Assembly (NCBI GenBank): GCA_963756605.1
Contig: CAVWOT010000010.1
Location: 124,001-188,000 of the forward strand
DNA: 64,000 nt
From: Bog-159 sp963756605
GTDB taxonomy: Bacteria > Acidobacteriota > Terriglobia > Bryobacterales > Bryobacteraceae
Direction of reading: 5' to 3'
Shown: in pieces, positions 42,357 through 51,559 of the stretch
How the letters are laid out: the number at the start of each line of letters is the position of its first letter
How positions within the stretch are numbered: the stretch's first letter is position 1
The notes under the pieces: model-generated
Told to the model about the DNA's origin: nothing
What the model saw: only the letters and a program-made list of their open reading frames with translations
Database searches by the model: none
Translations under genes and position numbers: made by a program

Positions 42357-43586
42357 ATGAGGAGCTACGGTCCACCCCGCGGTATGGCGACGACCTCAGA
42401 GAGAACATGGCTGCGCGTCCTTGGGACCATGAATGAGTACCAAGCACGTCTTTTGGTGGCAGAGAAGGCTGCCCAGTTTGGTCGAGGTGGGATCAGTCAA
42501 CTGTCGCGCTTGACGGGAATGTCGCGCGTCACGATCACCCAGGGAATGAGGGAGTTGCGGGTAGGTAAGCTGCGCAATCCGGCCGCGCGAGGAATCCGTC
42601 AGCCGGGAGGCGGACGCAAGAAAGTGGAACAAGCAGATGGAGAATTGTCCCGAAAGCTGAAAGAGATCGTCGAGGAGACCACGGCTGGTGATCCTATGAG
42701 TCCGCTGAAGTGGACGAGCAAGTCCACGCGGACCATCGCTGAGGAACTGACCCGTTCGGGGCACTCGATTAGCAGCGTAACTGTGGGCCGATGCCTGGAG
42801 GATCTGGGATACACGCTGCAGTCCAACGTGAAAACGCGAGAAGGGCCGCAGCATCCGAACCGCGATGCCCAGTTCCACTATCTGAACAAGCAGGTCAAGG
42901 TTTTCCGCCGGTCGGGTGATCCCGTAATATCGGTGGACACGAAGAAGAAGGAACTCGTGGGAGCCTTTAAAAACGCGGGCCGCAGGTGGCGGCAGAAGGA
43001 CAAGGCGGATGCAGTCAATGTCCACGATTTCCCGCAGTTGGGTCATGGCAAGGCCATTCCCTACGGAGCCTACGACATTGCACGTAACCGGGCGGTGGTC
43101 AACGTAGGAGTGACGCACGAAACCGCGGAGTTCGCCGTAGAGAGTATTCGGCGCTGGTGGCGGCTGGATGGCAAGCGCCACTATCGCGGCGCCGGACGTT
43201 TGTTGATCTGCGCCGACAGTGGAGGCAGCAACGGTAACCGACAGCGTGCCTGGAAACTGTACCTGCAAGCCTTGAGTGACGAGATAGGGATGGCGATCAC
43301 AGTCTGTCATTACCCACCGGGGACCAGCAAATGGAACCAGATCGAACATCGTCTGTTCTCCTTCATCAGCCTGAACTGGAGAGGGAAGCCGCTGGTCAAC
43401 TTTGAAACCGTTGTGAACCTGATTGGCGGGACTCGAACACAAACGGGGCTGAAGGTCAAAGCGGTCCTGGACACCAACGAGTACGAAACAGGAGTCGAGA
43501 TATCAGATGAAGATATCCATCAGCTACGGCTCAAGCGGCACAAAGTACATCCGAACTGGAACTACACATTGATGCCGAGGAATTGA
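42357..43586 (+). CDS. ISAzo13-family transposase
   Basis: A 409-residue DDE transposase. The N-terminal helix-turn-helix region reads ISQLSRLTGMSRVTITQGMR, and the catalytic core has VISVDTKKKELVG (first Asp), LLICADSGGSNGN (second Asp) and GTSKWNQIEHRLFSFI (Glu). The C-terminal part includes TQTGLKVKAVLD. Length and motifs are complete, so the element may be active. ATG 42357 or the internal ATG at 42384 could be the start. Confidence 0.92.
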   Translation: MRSYGPPRGMATTSERTWLRVLGTMNEYQARLLVAEKAAQFGRGGISQLSRLTGMSRVTITQGMRELRVGKLRNPAARGIRQPGGGRKKVEQADGELSRKLKEIVEETTAGDPMSPLKWTSKSTRTIAEELTRSGHSISSVTVGRCLEDLGYTLQSNVKTREGPQHPNRDAQFHYLNKQVKVFRRSGDPVISVDTKKKELVGAFKNAGRRWRQKDKADAVNVHDFPQLGHGKAIPYGAYDIARNRAVVNVGVTHETAEFAVESIRRWWRLDGKRHYRGAGRLLICADSGGSNGNRQRAWKLYLQALSDEIGMAITVCHYPPGTSKWNQIEHRLFSFISLNWRGKPLVNFETVVNLIGGTRTQTGLKVKAVLDTNEYETGVEISDEDIHQLRLKRHKVHPNWNYTLMPRN

Positions 43587-43619
43587 GGTGTCCTTCTTTC
43601 TGTCAGGGGTTCCGGCAAT

Positions 43620-43645
43620 TGTACAGATTATTATTTAGCAGGCCC
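43620..43645 (-). repeat. Right inverted repeat of the ISAzo13-type IS
   Basis: On the minus strand it reads GGCCTGCTAAATAATAATCT then GTACAA, pairing with the left end; CTAA target duplication follows at 43646-43649. Confidence 0.85.
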
Positions 43646-44384
43646 TAACCTCCATCTGCCAGATCGACAAAGTCCAGTCGTAGCCCGCCTCCCGGTCCTG
43701 CGGTCGCAGCGGCAGTGGAATCCGTTGCAGCCATTTCCGAAACACCCGATCAATGTGCTCCGGCCCCAAACTGTCGCAGATCTGCTGTAGTTTCTCCGGC
43801 TCGGCACACGACAGGAATCCGTTATCCAAAGCCTCGTAGGCGATCTTCTTTTTCTGCAGTTGCCGCTTGGCCCACTCGTGTCCATTCAGGCACAGTTTCA
43901 TGCTCCACGGGGCGTAGCTACAGATTTTGATGAACAGCGGACCGAAGTCTGCATCATCGATGTAGAAGTAGTAGTGATTGACGTAGACCGACTTGTCCCG
44001 TTCGAACTCGAACTGGCCGTTCACCTTTTTTCCGTTGAACGTTATGGCCTTCTCTTGGGTTACCCCGATGAATACGATGCCATCCCGTACTGGCCTTTGC
44101 TGGCGGAATTGATTGGCGATATCGTCCTTCCGTTCCTTATGGTCGAACTGGTAAATCGGTATTCCGTCCCGTTCCGCGAGCACTTTGACGGCCTGGCGGA
44201 ATTTCTCCGACACCTGTCCCAATACCACTGGGGACGGTACCGGCTTCCCCAACTGCTCCCGCATGAACATCGACAACTGGGGTCCCGTTGCCAGCCTGCC
44301 AATGTAGCCGTTAAGGTAGAGACGGTCGAGGCACTCCACTTCCAACGTGACGTGCCCGTCAAGGAGTTCCGGAATAGTCGCCAT
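43646..44384 (-). pseudogene. Uncharacterised multi-copy gene, N-terminal half (split by ISAzo13-type IS)
   Basis: The N-terminal 246 codons begin MATIPELLDGHVTLEVECLD and include RQAVKVLAERDGIPIYQFDH, RDGIVFIGVTQEKAITFNGK, YVNHYYFYIDDADFGPLFIK and PWSMKLCLNGHEWAK. The frame leaves the gene at QMEV and stops a few codons into the IS (stop at 43635). The C-terminal half lies beyond the IS at 41440-42299. Segments such as FGPLFIKICSYAPWSMK look structured and well conserved, but I know no function. Upstream DNA to about 44445 is also shared with the copy near 25 kb. Confidence 0.8.
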
Positions 44385-44532
44385 TCTTGGATTTTATGGC
44401 AAGCCGAGCAGTGGGCTCGTCGGTTTGAGGTCGAAGACCTCGCTAGTGTATGCGGCGGAATCTGGCACCGAATTGGACGCACTTGAGACCTTGCTCAAGC
44501 CCCTGCTCCAGGCTCTTCCTGCAAAGGAGCGC

Positions 44533-45525
44533 TCAATTGTTACGGTAAGCCGCAGCTTTGCCTTCCCAAGGCCCGATGTAGACCACGGCGCGTGGTTTGG
44601 CGACGCGCAACATGTCGGCGCCTTTTTCCGTGACGGCGGTGCCTTTCAGGTCGACTTCGCGGAGGGACGGCATTGCGATGAGGACGGCGACGGCTTGATC
44701 ATTGATGCGTCCGCAGCCTTGCAGTTTCAGCCGCTCGAGAGCGGTCAGCGATTTCAATTGCTCCAACCATTCCTGGGTGACGCTGAGGGTACTTACTTCC
44801 CCCAGCTTCGCGCCTTCGATTCCCACCGACGTCGATACGCAAGAGAAGCGCAGGTCGCGCAGGTTCTTGAGAGTGAGAACAGCCTGGAGTCCGGTGTTGG
44901 ACATGGCGATACTCCAGACGTTCTTGTCGTTGCCCTGGCGGCCGCTCAGATCGAGGTAAGTTAAATTCGGCATCTGGCGAAGCGCTTGCATGCCGGCGTC
45001 GCCCAGTTCGTTGCCGCCCATGGTCAATGCCCTGAGGTTCGTCAGGCTAGTGAGCCGTTCGAGGCCGACGTCGGTCATTAACGTGGAGCCGACATCGAGC
45101 CATTCGAGTAAGGTGAGCCCGGCAATATGCTCGAGAGCGTTGTCGCCGGCCTTGGTGCCGTGGAGGTTGAGGCGCCTGAGATATTTCCATCCTTTGATGG
45201 CGGCGACACCTTCGTCGGTGACGTACTCGGCGAAATAGAGATCGAAATCGGTAATGCCGCGCAGGTTCTTGATCTCTTGCATGCCGCCATCGGTGATGTG
45301 GGTGAGGGAAAGATCAAGAACACTCAAAGCGGAATAACGATTCAAGCGGCGGAGGTCAGTATCGTTGACCCAGGTCCCGCGCAGGCTGATGCCGGTGATG
45401 AGGCCCTGAGCGTTACGCGCCACGGTGCCGCCGAGGTCGGTGATCCATTGAGTGTCTTCGCCGGTTGGGGTTTCGCCCCAGGCTGAAACAGCACAGAGGA
45501 AGAGGGCGAAACAAAGAGCTTTCAT
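44533..45525 (-). CDS. Secreted leucine-rich-repeat protein (330 aa)
   Basis: A signal peptide (MKALCFALFLCAVSAWG) precedes about ten LRR units of the type LxxLxxLDLSxTxITDxGMxxI, for example SALSVLDLSLTHITDGGMQE and LRRLNLHGTKAGDNALEHIA. A central segment (GRQGNDKNVWSIAMSNTGLQ) is a longer, irregular repeat. Such horseshoe proteins usually bind other proteins or surfaces. The gene overlaps the end of the larger LRR gene by 4 bp, so the two form an operon, divergent from the DUF1592 gene. Confidence 0.88.
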   Translation of the reverse strand: MKALCFALFLCAVSAWGETPTGEDTQWITDLGGTVARNAQGLITGISLRGTWVNDTDLRRLNRYSALSVLDLSLTHITDGGMQEIKNLRGITDFDLYFAEYVTDEGVAAIKGWKYLRRLNLHGTKAGDNALEHIAGLTLLEWLDVGSTLMTDVGLERLTSLTNLRALTMGGNELGDAGMQALRQMPNLTYLDLSGRQGNDKNVWSIAMSNTGLQAVLTLKNLRDLRFSCVSTSVGIEGAKLGEVSTLSVTQEWLEQLKSLTALERLKLQGCGRINDQAVAVLIAMPSLREVDLKGTAVTEKGADMLRVAKPRAVVYIGPWEGKAAAYRNN

Positions 45526-47498
45526 TGGCGGATTCTCCGGTTGGGCAAAGCCGAATCACGATCGAATACAATTTGACATTCGGGCAGAGCGGTTTTCAGG
45601 GCACGCCAGGCGTTTTCAGTGACGAGCGTGTGATAGATGTTGAGGGCGCGCAACTCAGTCATGGAGCGCAACGTCTGGGCGCCCTGGTCGGTAATGCTGG
45701 TAGCATCCAGGCTCAGCTCACTTAGCCGGGGAAGATCCTTGAGAAACACGACCGCCTGATCATCGAGGGTCATGTAGTCGAGCTTGGCGACGCGTAAGTT
45801 CTTCAGGGCGACGATTGAGGCGATGCCCTCGCCGTTGGCGCGGGTGTGGGTCAGTTCGAGGCGCTGGAGTTGCAGCAAAGGTTTCAAGGCCGCCAGGCCC
45901 GCGTTGCCGATGCTGGTGTAATTCAGATAAAGCTCGCGCAAGTTGGTGAGGGCGGCGATTTGTTTCAGGCCGGCGTCGGTGATTTCGGTGCTGCTGAGAT
46001 CAAGGCTTTCCAGTTTGGCGAGTTTCGCGAGTCCGCCTAAGCCGGAGTCCGTGATGTCGAGAAAGCGGAGCCGCAGAGTGCGCAGACCGGTGAGCAAGGC
46101 GATGTCTTCAAGGCCACGATCGGCGACATGGGAGCCGGACAGATCGAGATAGCGCAATGCCGTTAGCCCTTTTAACTGGGCCAGTCCCGGCCCGTCGACC
46201 AGCGTCCCGGCCAGCTTGAGAGTTTCGAGGTGGCTTAACGCCGCAAGCTTCGAGAGGCCGGTTGACGAGACGGTGGTGTTGCTTAGATCGAGTTCGCGAA
46301 GACCGGTGAGCCGCTGGACGGAGGCCAGGCCCAGATCGGAGACTTGCGTGACCTGGAGCTCGAGTTTTTGGACGTCAGGGAAGTTTTCGAGGAAGGCGAG
46401 CTGCGCATCACTCAAGGAGGTAGAAGCCAGGTTAACGGATGTAATGTGGCCGTTCACCAAGTCAGCGCTTCCGCCCATCAGGCGAACCCACGTCGAAATG
46501 GCCTGGGGAGAGGAATCGGTGGGCTTCGCGCTGGCGCGATGCGTGTTGGAGAGAGCAGCTCCATCGAAACGGACCTTGACTTCGGGCAGGGCTGCGCGGA
46601 GCGCTTCGACACCATTGGTGGTGACACGGCTGTAGCGGACATCGACGTCGGTGAGGTTTTTCAAAGAATGCAGACGGGCTAGGCCGGAGTTCGTCACCAG
46701 CGTCCGGTAGAGGTTCAAGACCTCCAGCGATTTCATGCCGGCGAGGATGTCCATGAATTCATCGGGCACCTGCGCGCCTAGCAGATTCAAGCTCCGAATC
46801 GATTTCAAGTTACTGAGATGCTCCAGGCCGCGGCCCGTGATGCGAGTCCCGGACAGATCGAGTTCTTCAAGAGCTGTCAAATCCTGCAGATATTTGAGGC
46901 CGTCGTCGGTGACCAAAGTGTTCCGCAAAATTAGATGTTTCAGGTTTCTTAGCCCGGTGAGCGAAGCCATGCCTTCGTCGGTGAAGGGATTGTCGCTGAG
47001 ATCGAGATCGCGCAGTTGCGAGAACGCTGACAACTTGGGTTTGGCGAGGCTGCATTGCGCGCAGCGGAGTTGCTTCAGGCCGGACCAGGTAGCGAGCTTG
47101 TCGATGTCTTTGTCATCGACTTCGATATTCGAATTGAAATGCCAACTGAAGGCCAGGCGCTCGACGGAAGTCAGCGAGGCGAGGGCTTCGAACACACCGG
47201 TTTTGTCTTCGTTGCCTGCGCCCGGATTCCAGATTCGGCCCGGCAGATAAAGCTGCCGCAGGTGCGTGAGGCCTTCGAGTTTGCGGAGCTCGACGGGGCG
47301 CATAACAGCGGCGGTGAGGTCGATGGAGGTAATGTGGAACCCGCCGGGAGGCAATTGCGAGAGATCGCGGATGGGCTTGTTTGACCCTTCCAGGATCAGA
47401 CTGCCTTCCCAGCGGAGCGCCCACTCAGCGACCTCGCGTTCGGTCGCTGCCGGCGCCGCGACTGCAAAAAAGAGGAAGGCCGCAATGAACTGGCGCAT
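45522..47498 (-). CDS. Large secreted leucine-rich-repeat protein (658 aa)
   Basis: A signal peptide (RQFIAAFLFFAVAAPAATER) is followed by two long arrays of LRR units (LTGLRNLKHLILRNTLVTDD, LTALEELDLSGTRITGRGLE, LTALRYLDLSGSHVADRGLE). The arrays are separated near residue 320 by a non-repeat linker (ALSNTHRASAKPTDSSPQAI), and both end with a segment like ALRAALPEVKVRFDG / ALKTALPECQIVFDR. The protein therefore looks like an internal duplication of one LRR block. It is paralogous to the downstream 330-aa gene and starts 52 bp from the divergent DUF1592 gene. Confidence 0.9.
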   Translation of the reverse strand: MRQFIAAFLFFAVAAPAATEREVAEWALRWEGSLILEGSNKPIRDLSQLPPGGFHITSIDLTAAVMRPVELRKLEGLTHLRQLYLPGRIWNPGAGNEDKTGVFEALASLTSVERLAFSWHFNSNIEVDDKDIDKLATWSGLKQLRCAQCSLAKPKLSAFSQLRDLDLSDNPFTDEGMASLTGLRNLKHLILRNTLVTDDGLKYLQDLTALEELDLSGTRITGRGLEHLSNLKSIRSLNLLGAQVPDEFMDILAGMKSLEVLNLYRTLVTNSGLARLHSLKNLTDVDVRYSRVTTNGVEALRAALPEVKVRFDGAALSNTHRASAKPTDSSPQAISTWVRLMGGSADLVNGHITSVNLASTSLSDAQLAFLENFPDVQKLELQVTQVSDLGLASVQRLTGLRELDLSNTTVSSTGLSKLAALSHLETLKLAGTLVDGPGLAQLKGLTALRYLDLSGSHVADRGLEDIALLTGLRTLRLRFLDITDSGLGGLAKLAKLESLDLSSTEITDAGLKQIAALTNLRELYLNYTSIGNAGLAALKPLLQLQRLELTHTRANGEGIASIVALKNLRVAKLDYMTLDDQAVVFLKDLPRLSELSLDATSITDQGAQTLRSMTELRALNIYHTLVTENAWRALKTALPECQIVFDRDSALPNRRIRQ

Positions 47499-47550
47499 CT
47501 CCTGTTATTCTACAGGGACGAGGGTGCGGCTGAAGAAACCGCCGAGTTGC

Positions 47551-49551
47551 ATGCGCAGTTTCGTTAGTAAACGGACAATTCCGCTGGTTTTGGCGGGCGG
47601 TGCTCTGTGGGCACAGGGCGGCGATTTCCGGACCACCCTTTTCCCGATTCTGGAAAAGGCGAACTGCCATGCCTGCCACAACGCCGATGGCGTGGCGTTG
47701 GCGACACGGCTGCATTTTCCCGAGGCCGATGCCGATGCCGACAAGATAGCCGCTTTTGGGAATTCGCTGGTTGTTTTGGTGGACCGGCAGAATCCGGACG
47801 GTTCGCTTTTACTGCGGAAGCCGACAGCACGGATGCCGCATACCGGCGGCGAGCGGATTAAGCAGAACAGCCCGGAAGAAGCGGTATTGAAAGCGTGGAT
47901 TGCGAAGCTGGCGCAATTATCAGGGGCCGAACTGGCGACGGCGCTGAAGTATCGGGAGCTGGAAAGTGAGGGCGGGGGCCCGTCGCAGGATGCACAACTG
48001 CGGCGCTTGACACACAGCCAATACAACCACACGGTGCGCGATTTACTGGGTGACCAAACCGCCCCGGCGACGCAATTTCCGCCGGAGGACTTCGTCAACG
48101 GATTCCTGAACCAGTCCCGCGGGCAGAGCCTTTCGCCGCTGCTGGTGGAGGCATATAGCGACGCCGCGGAGAAGCTGGCACGATCGGCCTTTCGCGGTGG
48201 CGATACGCATGGGCTGCTTCCCTGCAAGCCTTCGCCGGAGTGCAGCAAGCGGTTTGTGCGGGAATTCGGACGGAAGGCGTTCCGGCGGCCGCTGGAGCCT
48301 GTGGAGCAGCGGCGCTACGAATCGCTTCTCGCAAGAGAACCGGATCCCCTGAAGGGCGCGCAGTTGGTTGTGGAGGCAATGCTGCAATCGCCGAACTTCC
48401 TGTTTTGGATCAACACAGCGACAGACCCGAAATTGAAGGCGTGGGCGACGGCCAGCCGGCTTTCGTATTCGCTGTGGGACACGATGCCCGATGCCGAGCT
48501 TTTCGCCGCCGCTGAGCGTGGCGAACTGGCGACCCGGGCGGGCGTGGAGAAGCAGGTGCGGCGCATGCTGGCGGACCCGCGGGCTCACGAATCGTTGGAT
48601 GACTTTGTCAGCCAATGGCTGCGATTCGACCGGTTGACGACGGCGAGCAAGGACCGGCGCAAGTTTCCGTATTATACGCGCGAAACAGCCAACGCTATGA
48701 TCACGGAGGCACGCACGTTTGTCTCCGACCTGGTATGGAACGATGGCAACTTCATGGATCTTTTCACGGCCGACTACGGCTACGTCAGCCCGGAACTGGC
48801 GCGGATCTATGGCGTACCGGCGCCGGCCAGGGATTTCGAACGTGTGTCATTTCCAGCGAACTCTGAACGGGCGGGGATTTTAGGGCAAGGTTTGTTTCTG
48901 GCGTTGACAGCGAAGCCGGATGATTCATCGCCTACGGCGCGGGGCCTCTTTGTACGGGAACAGTTCCTGTGTCAGCATGTGCCGGATCCGCCGCCGGGTG
49001 TGAACACAAATCTGCCGCCGGTGACGGAGGCCAAGCCCCAGACCAATCGCGACCGAATGTCGGAACACACGACCAATGCCTCATGCGCCACCTGCCACAA
49101 GCTGATGGATGCCGTGGGATTCGGACTTGAGAAGTTCGATGCGGTGGGGGCACGAAGAGAACAAATGGTCCTTGAATTTCGCAGGAAAAAGGATGAGGAC
49201 GACGACGAGGATGGAAAACATCCCATACCGAAGCGAGTCATCACCCTGCCACTGAACACGAATGCCTACGTTGCCGGCATCCCGAATTCGGAGTTTTCGT
49301 CGCCCCAACAGTTGGGCGCGGTGCTGGCAACCAGCCCCCAATGCCAGGAATGCATCGTGAAGCAGTATTTCCGGTTTCAGGCCGGAAGAAGCGAAACGGC
49401 GGCGGACCGGCCCTTGATCCGGTTCGTCACCGGCGACTTTCGCAATTCAGGTTTCCGCTTTAAAGAGTTAATATTGTCAATAGTCCTGTATAGAGAATTT
49501 CCGCAAGAGGGACAGAGGATGGATGTCGCAAATAATCACCAACCGCATTAG
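47551..49551 (+). CDS. DUF1592-family c-type cytochrome-like protein
   Basis: A 666-residue exported protein. The N-terminal cytochrome-like domain has NCHACHNADG (CXXCH). Then follow DUF1587 (LRRLTHSQYNHTVRDLLGDQ), DUF1595 (FVREFGRKAFRRPLEPVEQR), DUF1592 (MLQSPNFLFWI to GIL GQGLFL), DUF1588 (LCQHVPDPPPGVNTNLPP, ASCATCHKLMDAVGFGLEKF) and DUF1585 (RFVTGDFRNSGFRFKELI). This layout is common in Planctomycetes and Acidobacteria and is almost always paired with DUF1552, as here. The role is unknown, presumably periplasmic oxidation or binding. ATG 47551 is chosen just before the signal sequence. Confidence 0.92.
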   Translation: MRSFVSKRTIPLVLAGGALWAQGGDFRTTLFPILEKANCHACHNADGVALATRLHFPEADADADKIAAFGNSLVVLVDRQNPDGSLLLRKPTARMPHTGGERIKQNSPEEAVLKAWIAKLAQLSGAELATALKYRELESEGGGPSQDAQLRRLTHSQYNHTVRDLLGDQTAPATQFPPEDFVNGFLNQSRGQSLSPLLVEAYSDAAEKLARSAFRGGDTHGLLPCKPSPECSKRFVREFGRKAFRRPLEPVEQRRYESLLAREPDPLKGAQLVVEAMLQSPNFLFWINTATDPKLKAWATASRLSYSLWDTMPDAELFAAAERGELATRAGVEKQVRRMLADPRAHESLDDFVSQWLRFDRLTTASKDRRKFPYYTRETANAMITEARTFVSDLVWNDGNFMDLFTADYGYVSPELARIYGVPAPARDFERVSFPANSERAGILGQGLFLALTAKPDDSSPTARGLFVREQFLCQHVPDPPPGVNTNLPPVTEAKPQTNRDRMSEHTTNASCATCHKLMDAVGFGLEKFDAVGARREQMVLEFRRKKDEDDDEDGKHPIPKRVITLPLNTNAYVAGIPNSEFSSPQQLGAVLATSPQCQECIVKQYFRFQAGRSETAADRPLIRFVTGDFRNSGFRFKELILSIVLYREFPQEGQRMDVANNHQPH

Positions 49552-50875
49552 GACGTCCCGTAGGGCGCTGCTGAAAGGACTCACGGCTGCCGGAGCGCGG
49601 ATTGTCGTTGGCCTTCCGCCACTGGCGTCGATGTTCAACTCGACGGGGACCGCTTATGCGGCCACACCCCCGACGAGACCAGCGGATCGAGCCCTGGTGG
49701 AGAAGCCGATTGAAACCCGTTTTGTTCTGTGGTTCAACGGGAACGGCATTCCGGAACGCTACTGGATTCCCACTGAAGAAGGGAGCGACTACGAACTGAC
49801 TCCATGCCTCGCTCCGCTGGCCGCCTGGCGCAAGGATATTCACGTGCTGAGCGGCGTGGACAATGCGGCCGCCAGCGGCAAGGGGAACGGCCATACGAAC
49901 TCCATGAGCGGTTTGATGACGGGCCTGGATTTCACCGGCCGCGGACCGAGCGGGCCGTCGATTGACCAGATCATTGCGGGGAAGATCGGCGGCGATTCGC
50001 GCTTCCGCTCGCTACAGATTGGTGTGGCTCAGGAATCTTTCGGCGAGAGCATGCAGCGTAACATGAGCTGGGCGGGATACGAGCGGGCGCTGCCGCCTGA
50101 AATGATTCCGCACCGGCTGTTTGACCGCTTGTTTGGCGCGCGCGAAGAGGGCTGGGTGAACCGGAAGCGCAGCATTCTGGACGCGGTGCGGGCGGACGCT
50201 TCCACGCTTGAGAGGTCGCTGCCGGGAGACGACAGGGCCCGCGTGGACGAGCATCTGTCGAGTATCCGGGATTTGGAGCGGTCCATTGCCGGGCTGCCTC
50301 CGGAGTATGCACGGGTTGATCCGCCCGACTTCGACGGCGATATGAAGGATTGGCCGCGGATTGCGAGATTGCAGAGCGACCTGCTGGTCGAAGCGCTGGC
50401 GATGCGTCAGACGCGCGTAGCATCTTATATGTTGACGAAATGCCAGAGCCTGACGCGATTTCCGTGGCTTGGCTATACCGCGGCGCGGCATCATGACTAC
50501 ACGCACTCGCCAGACAAGGCAGCGGGCGCGGACGGAACGGACGGCATGCACGTGCTGCGCGACATTTGCCGGTGGCACGTGGAGGAGTTCGCCTATCTGG
50601 TAGCGAAGCTCGAATCAGTTCCGGAAGGCGATGGCACGCTGTTCGACCACACCAGCCTGATTTTCGTCCACGAACATGCCGAGGCCAATCCGCATAAAAA
50701 CAGCGGCTTGGCGATGTTGGTGGCCGGAGGGAGCAGGAAGTTGGCCAAAGGAGGTCACACGCGGATTACCGGGACGGTCGCCGATGTGTATGTGACGGTG
50801 GCCGATGAAGTGGTATGCGCGGGTATTGGTAAGTTCCCGACTGCGACTAAGAAGATTGGGGCGCTGCTTACGTAA
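49523..50875 (+). CDS. DUF1552 family protein, Tat-type signal
   Basis: A 450-residue protein. SRRALLKGLTAAGARIVVGL resembles a twin-arginine signal, followed by RFVLWFNGNGIPERYWIPTE, the hallmark of DUF1552. NSMSGLMTGL, SFGESMQRNMSW and FVHEHAEANPHKNSGLAML follow. The start overlaps the end of the DUF1592 gene by 29 bp. The pair is presumably a periplasmic complex; no biochemical function has been shown. Confidence 0.92.
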   Translation: MSQIITNRIRTSRRALLKGLTAAGARIVVGLPPLASMFNSTGTAYAATPPTRPADRALVEKPIETRFVLWFNGNGIPERYWIPTEEGSDYELTPCLAPLAAWRKDIHVLSGVDNAAASGKGNGHTNSMSGLMTGLDFTGRGPSGPSIDQIIAGKIGGDSRFRSLQIGVAQESFGESMQRNMSWAGYERALPPEMIPHRLFDRLFGAREEGWVNRKRSILDAVRADASTLERSLPGDDRARVDEHLSSIRDLERSIAGLPPEYARVDPPDFDGDMKDWPRIARLQSDLLVEALAMRQTRVASYMLTKCQSLTRFPWLGYTAARHHDYTHSPDKAAGADGTDGMHVLRDICRWHVEEFAYLVAKLESVPEGDGTLFDHTSLIFVHEHAEANPHKNSGLAMLVAGGSRKLAKGGHTRITGTVADVYVTVADEVVCAGIGKFPTATKKIGALLT

Positions 50876-51559
50876 AGCCCCGGGGACAAACGGCAACTTG
50901 CTTCCGCGAAGAGATTCGCGACGGAGCCTCGGTCCTCTTGACGGCTGTGCCTAATCGCAAATGTCGAACTGCATGACAAGATGGAGTTTGCCGTGGAACC
51001 GCCAGGCGCCCAATGCCGGCAAAGCAAGACTGGCAGCCGACTGGAGAGTACTCGAATCGCAGGCCAAATAAACTGCTCGGGCTCGGGCGGCATCAGGTGT
51101 CGCACCCCCCTCCGCGGCGAGCGTTCGGCGCGCGCGTCCGGCTTGGAGTGCCGGCAGGGTGCCTGATCGCGCACCAGATCGCCGGGCTATTCAGGCGTCC
51201 GCGGGTGCGGTAAGCGTCGCCCATGCCCCTGCGCTTCCCTGGCGTAGTCCGGAAGTTGAAACCGGGCGATGCATTCGGGCAGTCGCGAATGTGCGAAGGT
51301 TGACGGTCCAGTCCGGATTTCTACCTTGGAACGCCGGTCACAGTAGTTGAGATGAATGGACGCGTAGTCGGCGTCAGGATCACATCCTGAAGCCGCCAGG
51401 AGCACAACCGGAGCGGTATTCGGCGCCCGATAATTCAATTTGTTGGAAGCTATTCATACGCCTAACTCCTACGAAAGTAGCCGTCTAAGCCATTGATTCT
51501 GCGTGAACATAAGGGTGCGGTTAACTTTCATCCTTCGTTGCCGTCCGAAGGACCATGTT
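50876..51559. other. Intergenic stretch of about 680 bp
   Basis: Only shadows and one minus-strand frame of about 80 codons (YRAPNTAPVVLLAASGCDPD, then RLPECIARFQLPDYAREAQG) that I cannot assign. No RNA gene or clear hairpin was found. The stretch separates the DUF1552 gene from the convergent permease gene. Confidence 0.4.

Larger units (their letters stand above)
42300..43645 (+). mobile_element. Complete ISAzo13-family insertion sequence
   Basis: About 1346 bp bounded by inverted repeats: TGCTAAAGAATAATCTGTAC at 42305-42324 and its counterpart at 43620-43641 differ at one position over 22 bp, and similarity extends outward to GGGC at both tips. The element is flanked by CTAA at 42296-42299 and again at 43646-43649, a 3-4 bp target duplication (the C may belong to the IS). 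One transposase gene fills it. It interrupts the uncharacterised multi-copy gene in the opposite orientation. Confidence 0.88.

Noticed and set aside
42396..43442. 348-codon open frame antisense to the ISAzo13 transposase
   Set aside because: The plus-strand frame has the DDE motifs and matches the IS ends.
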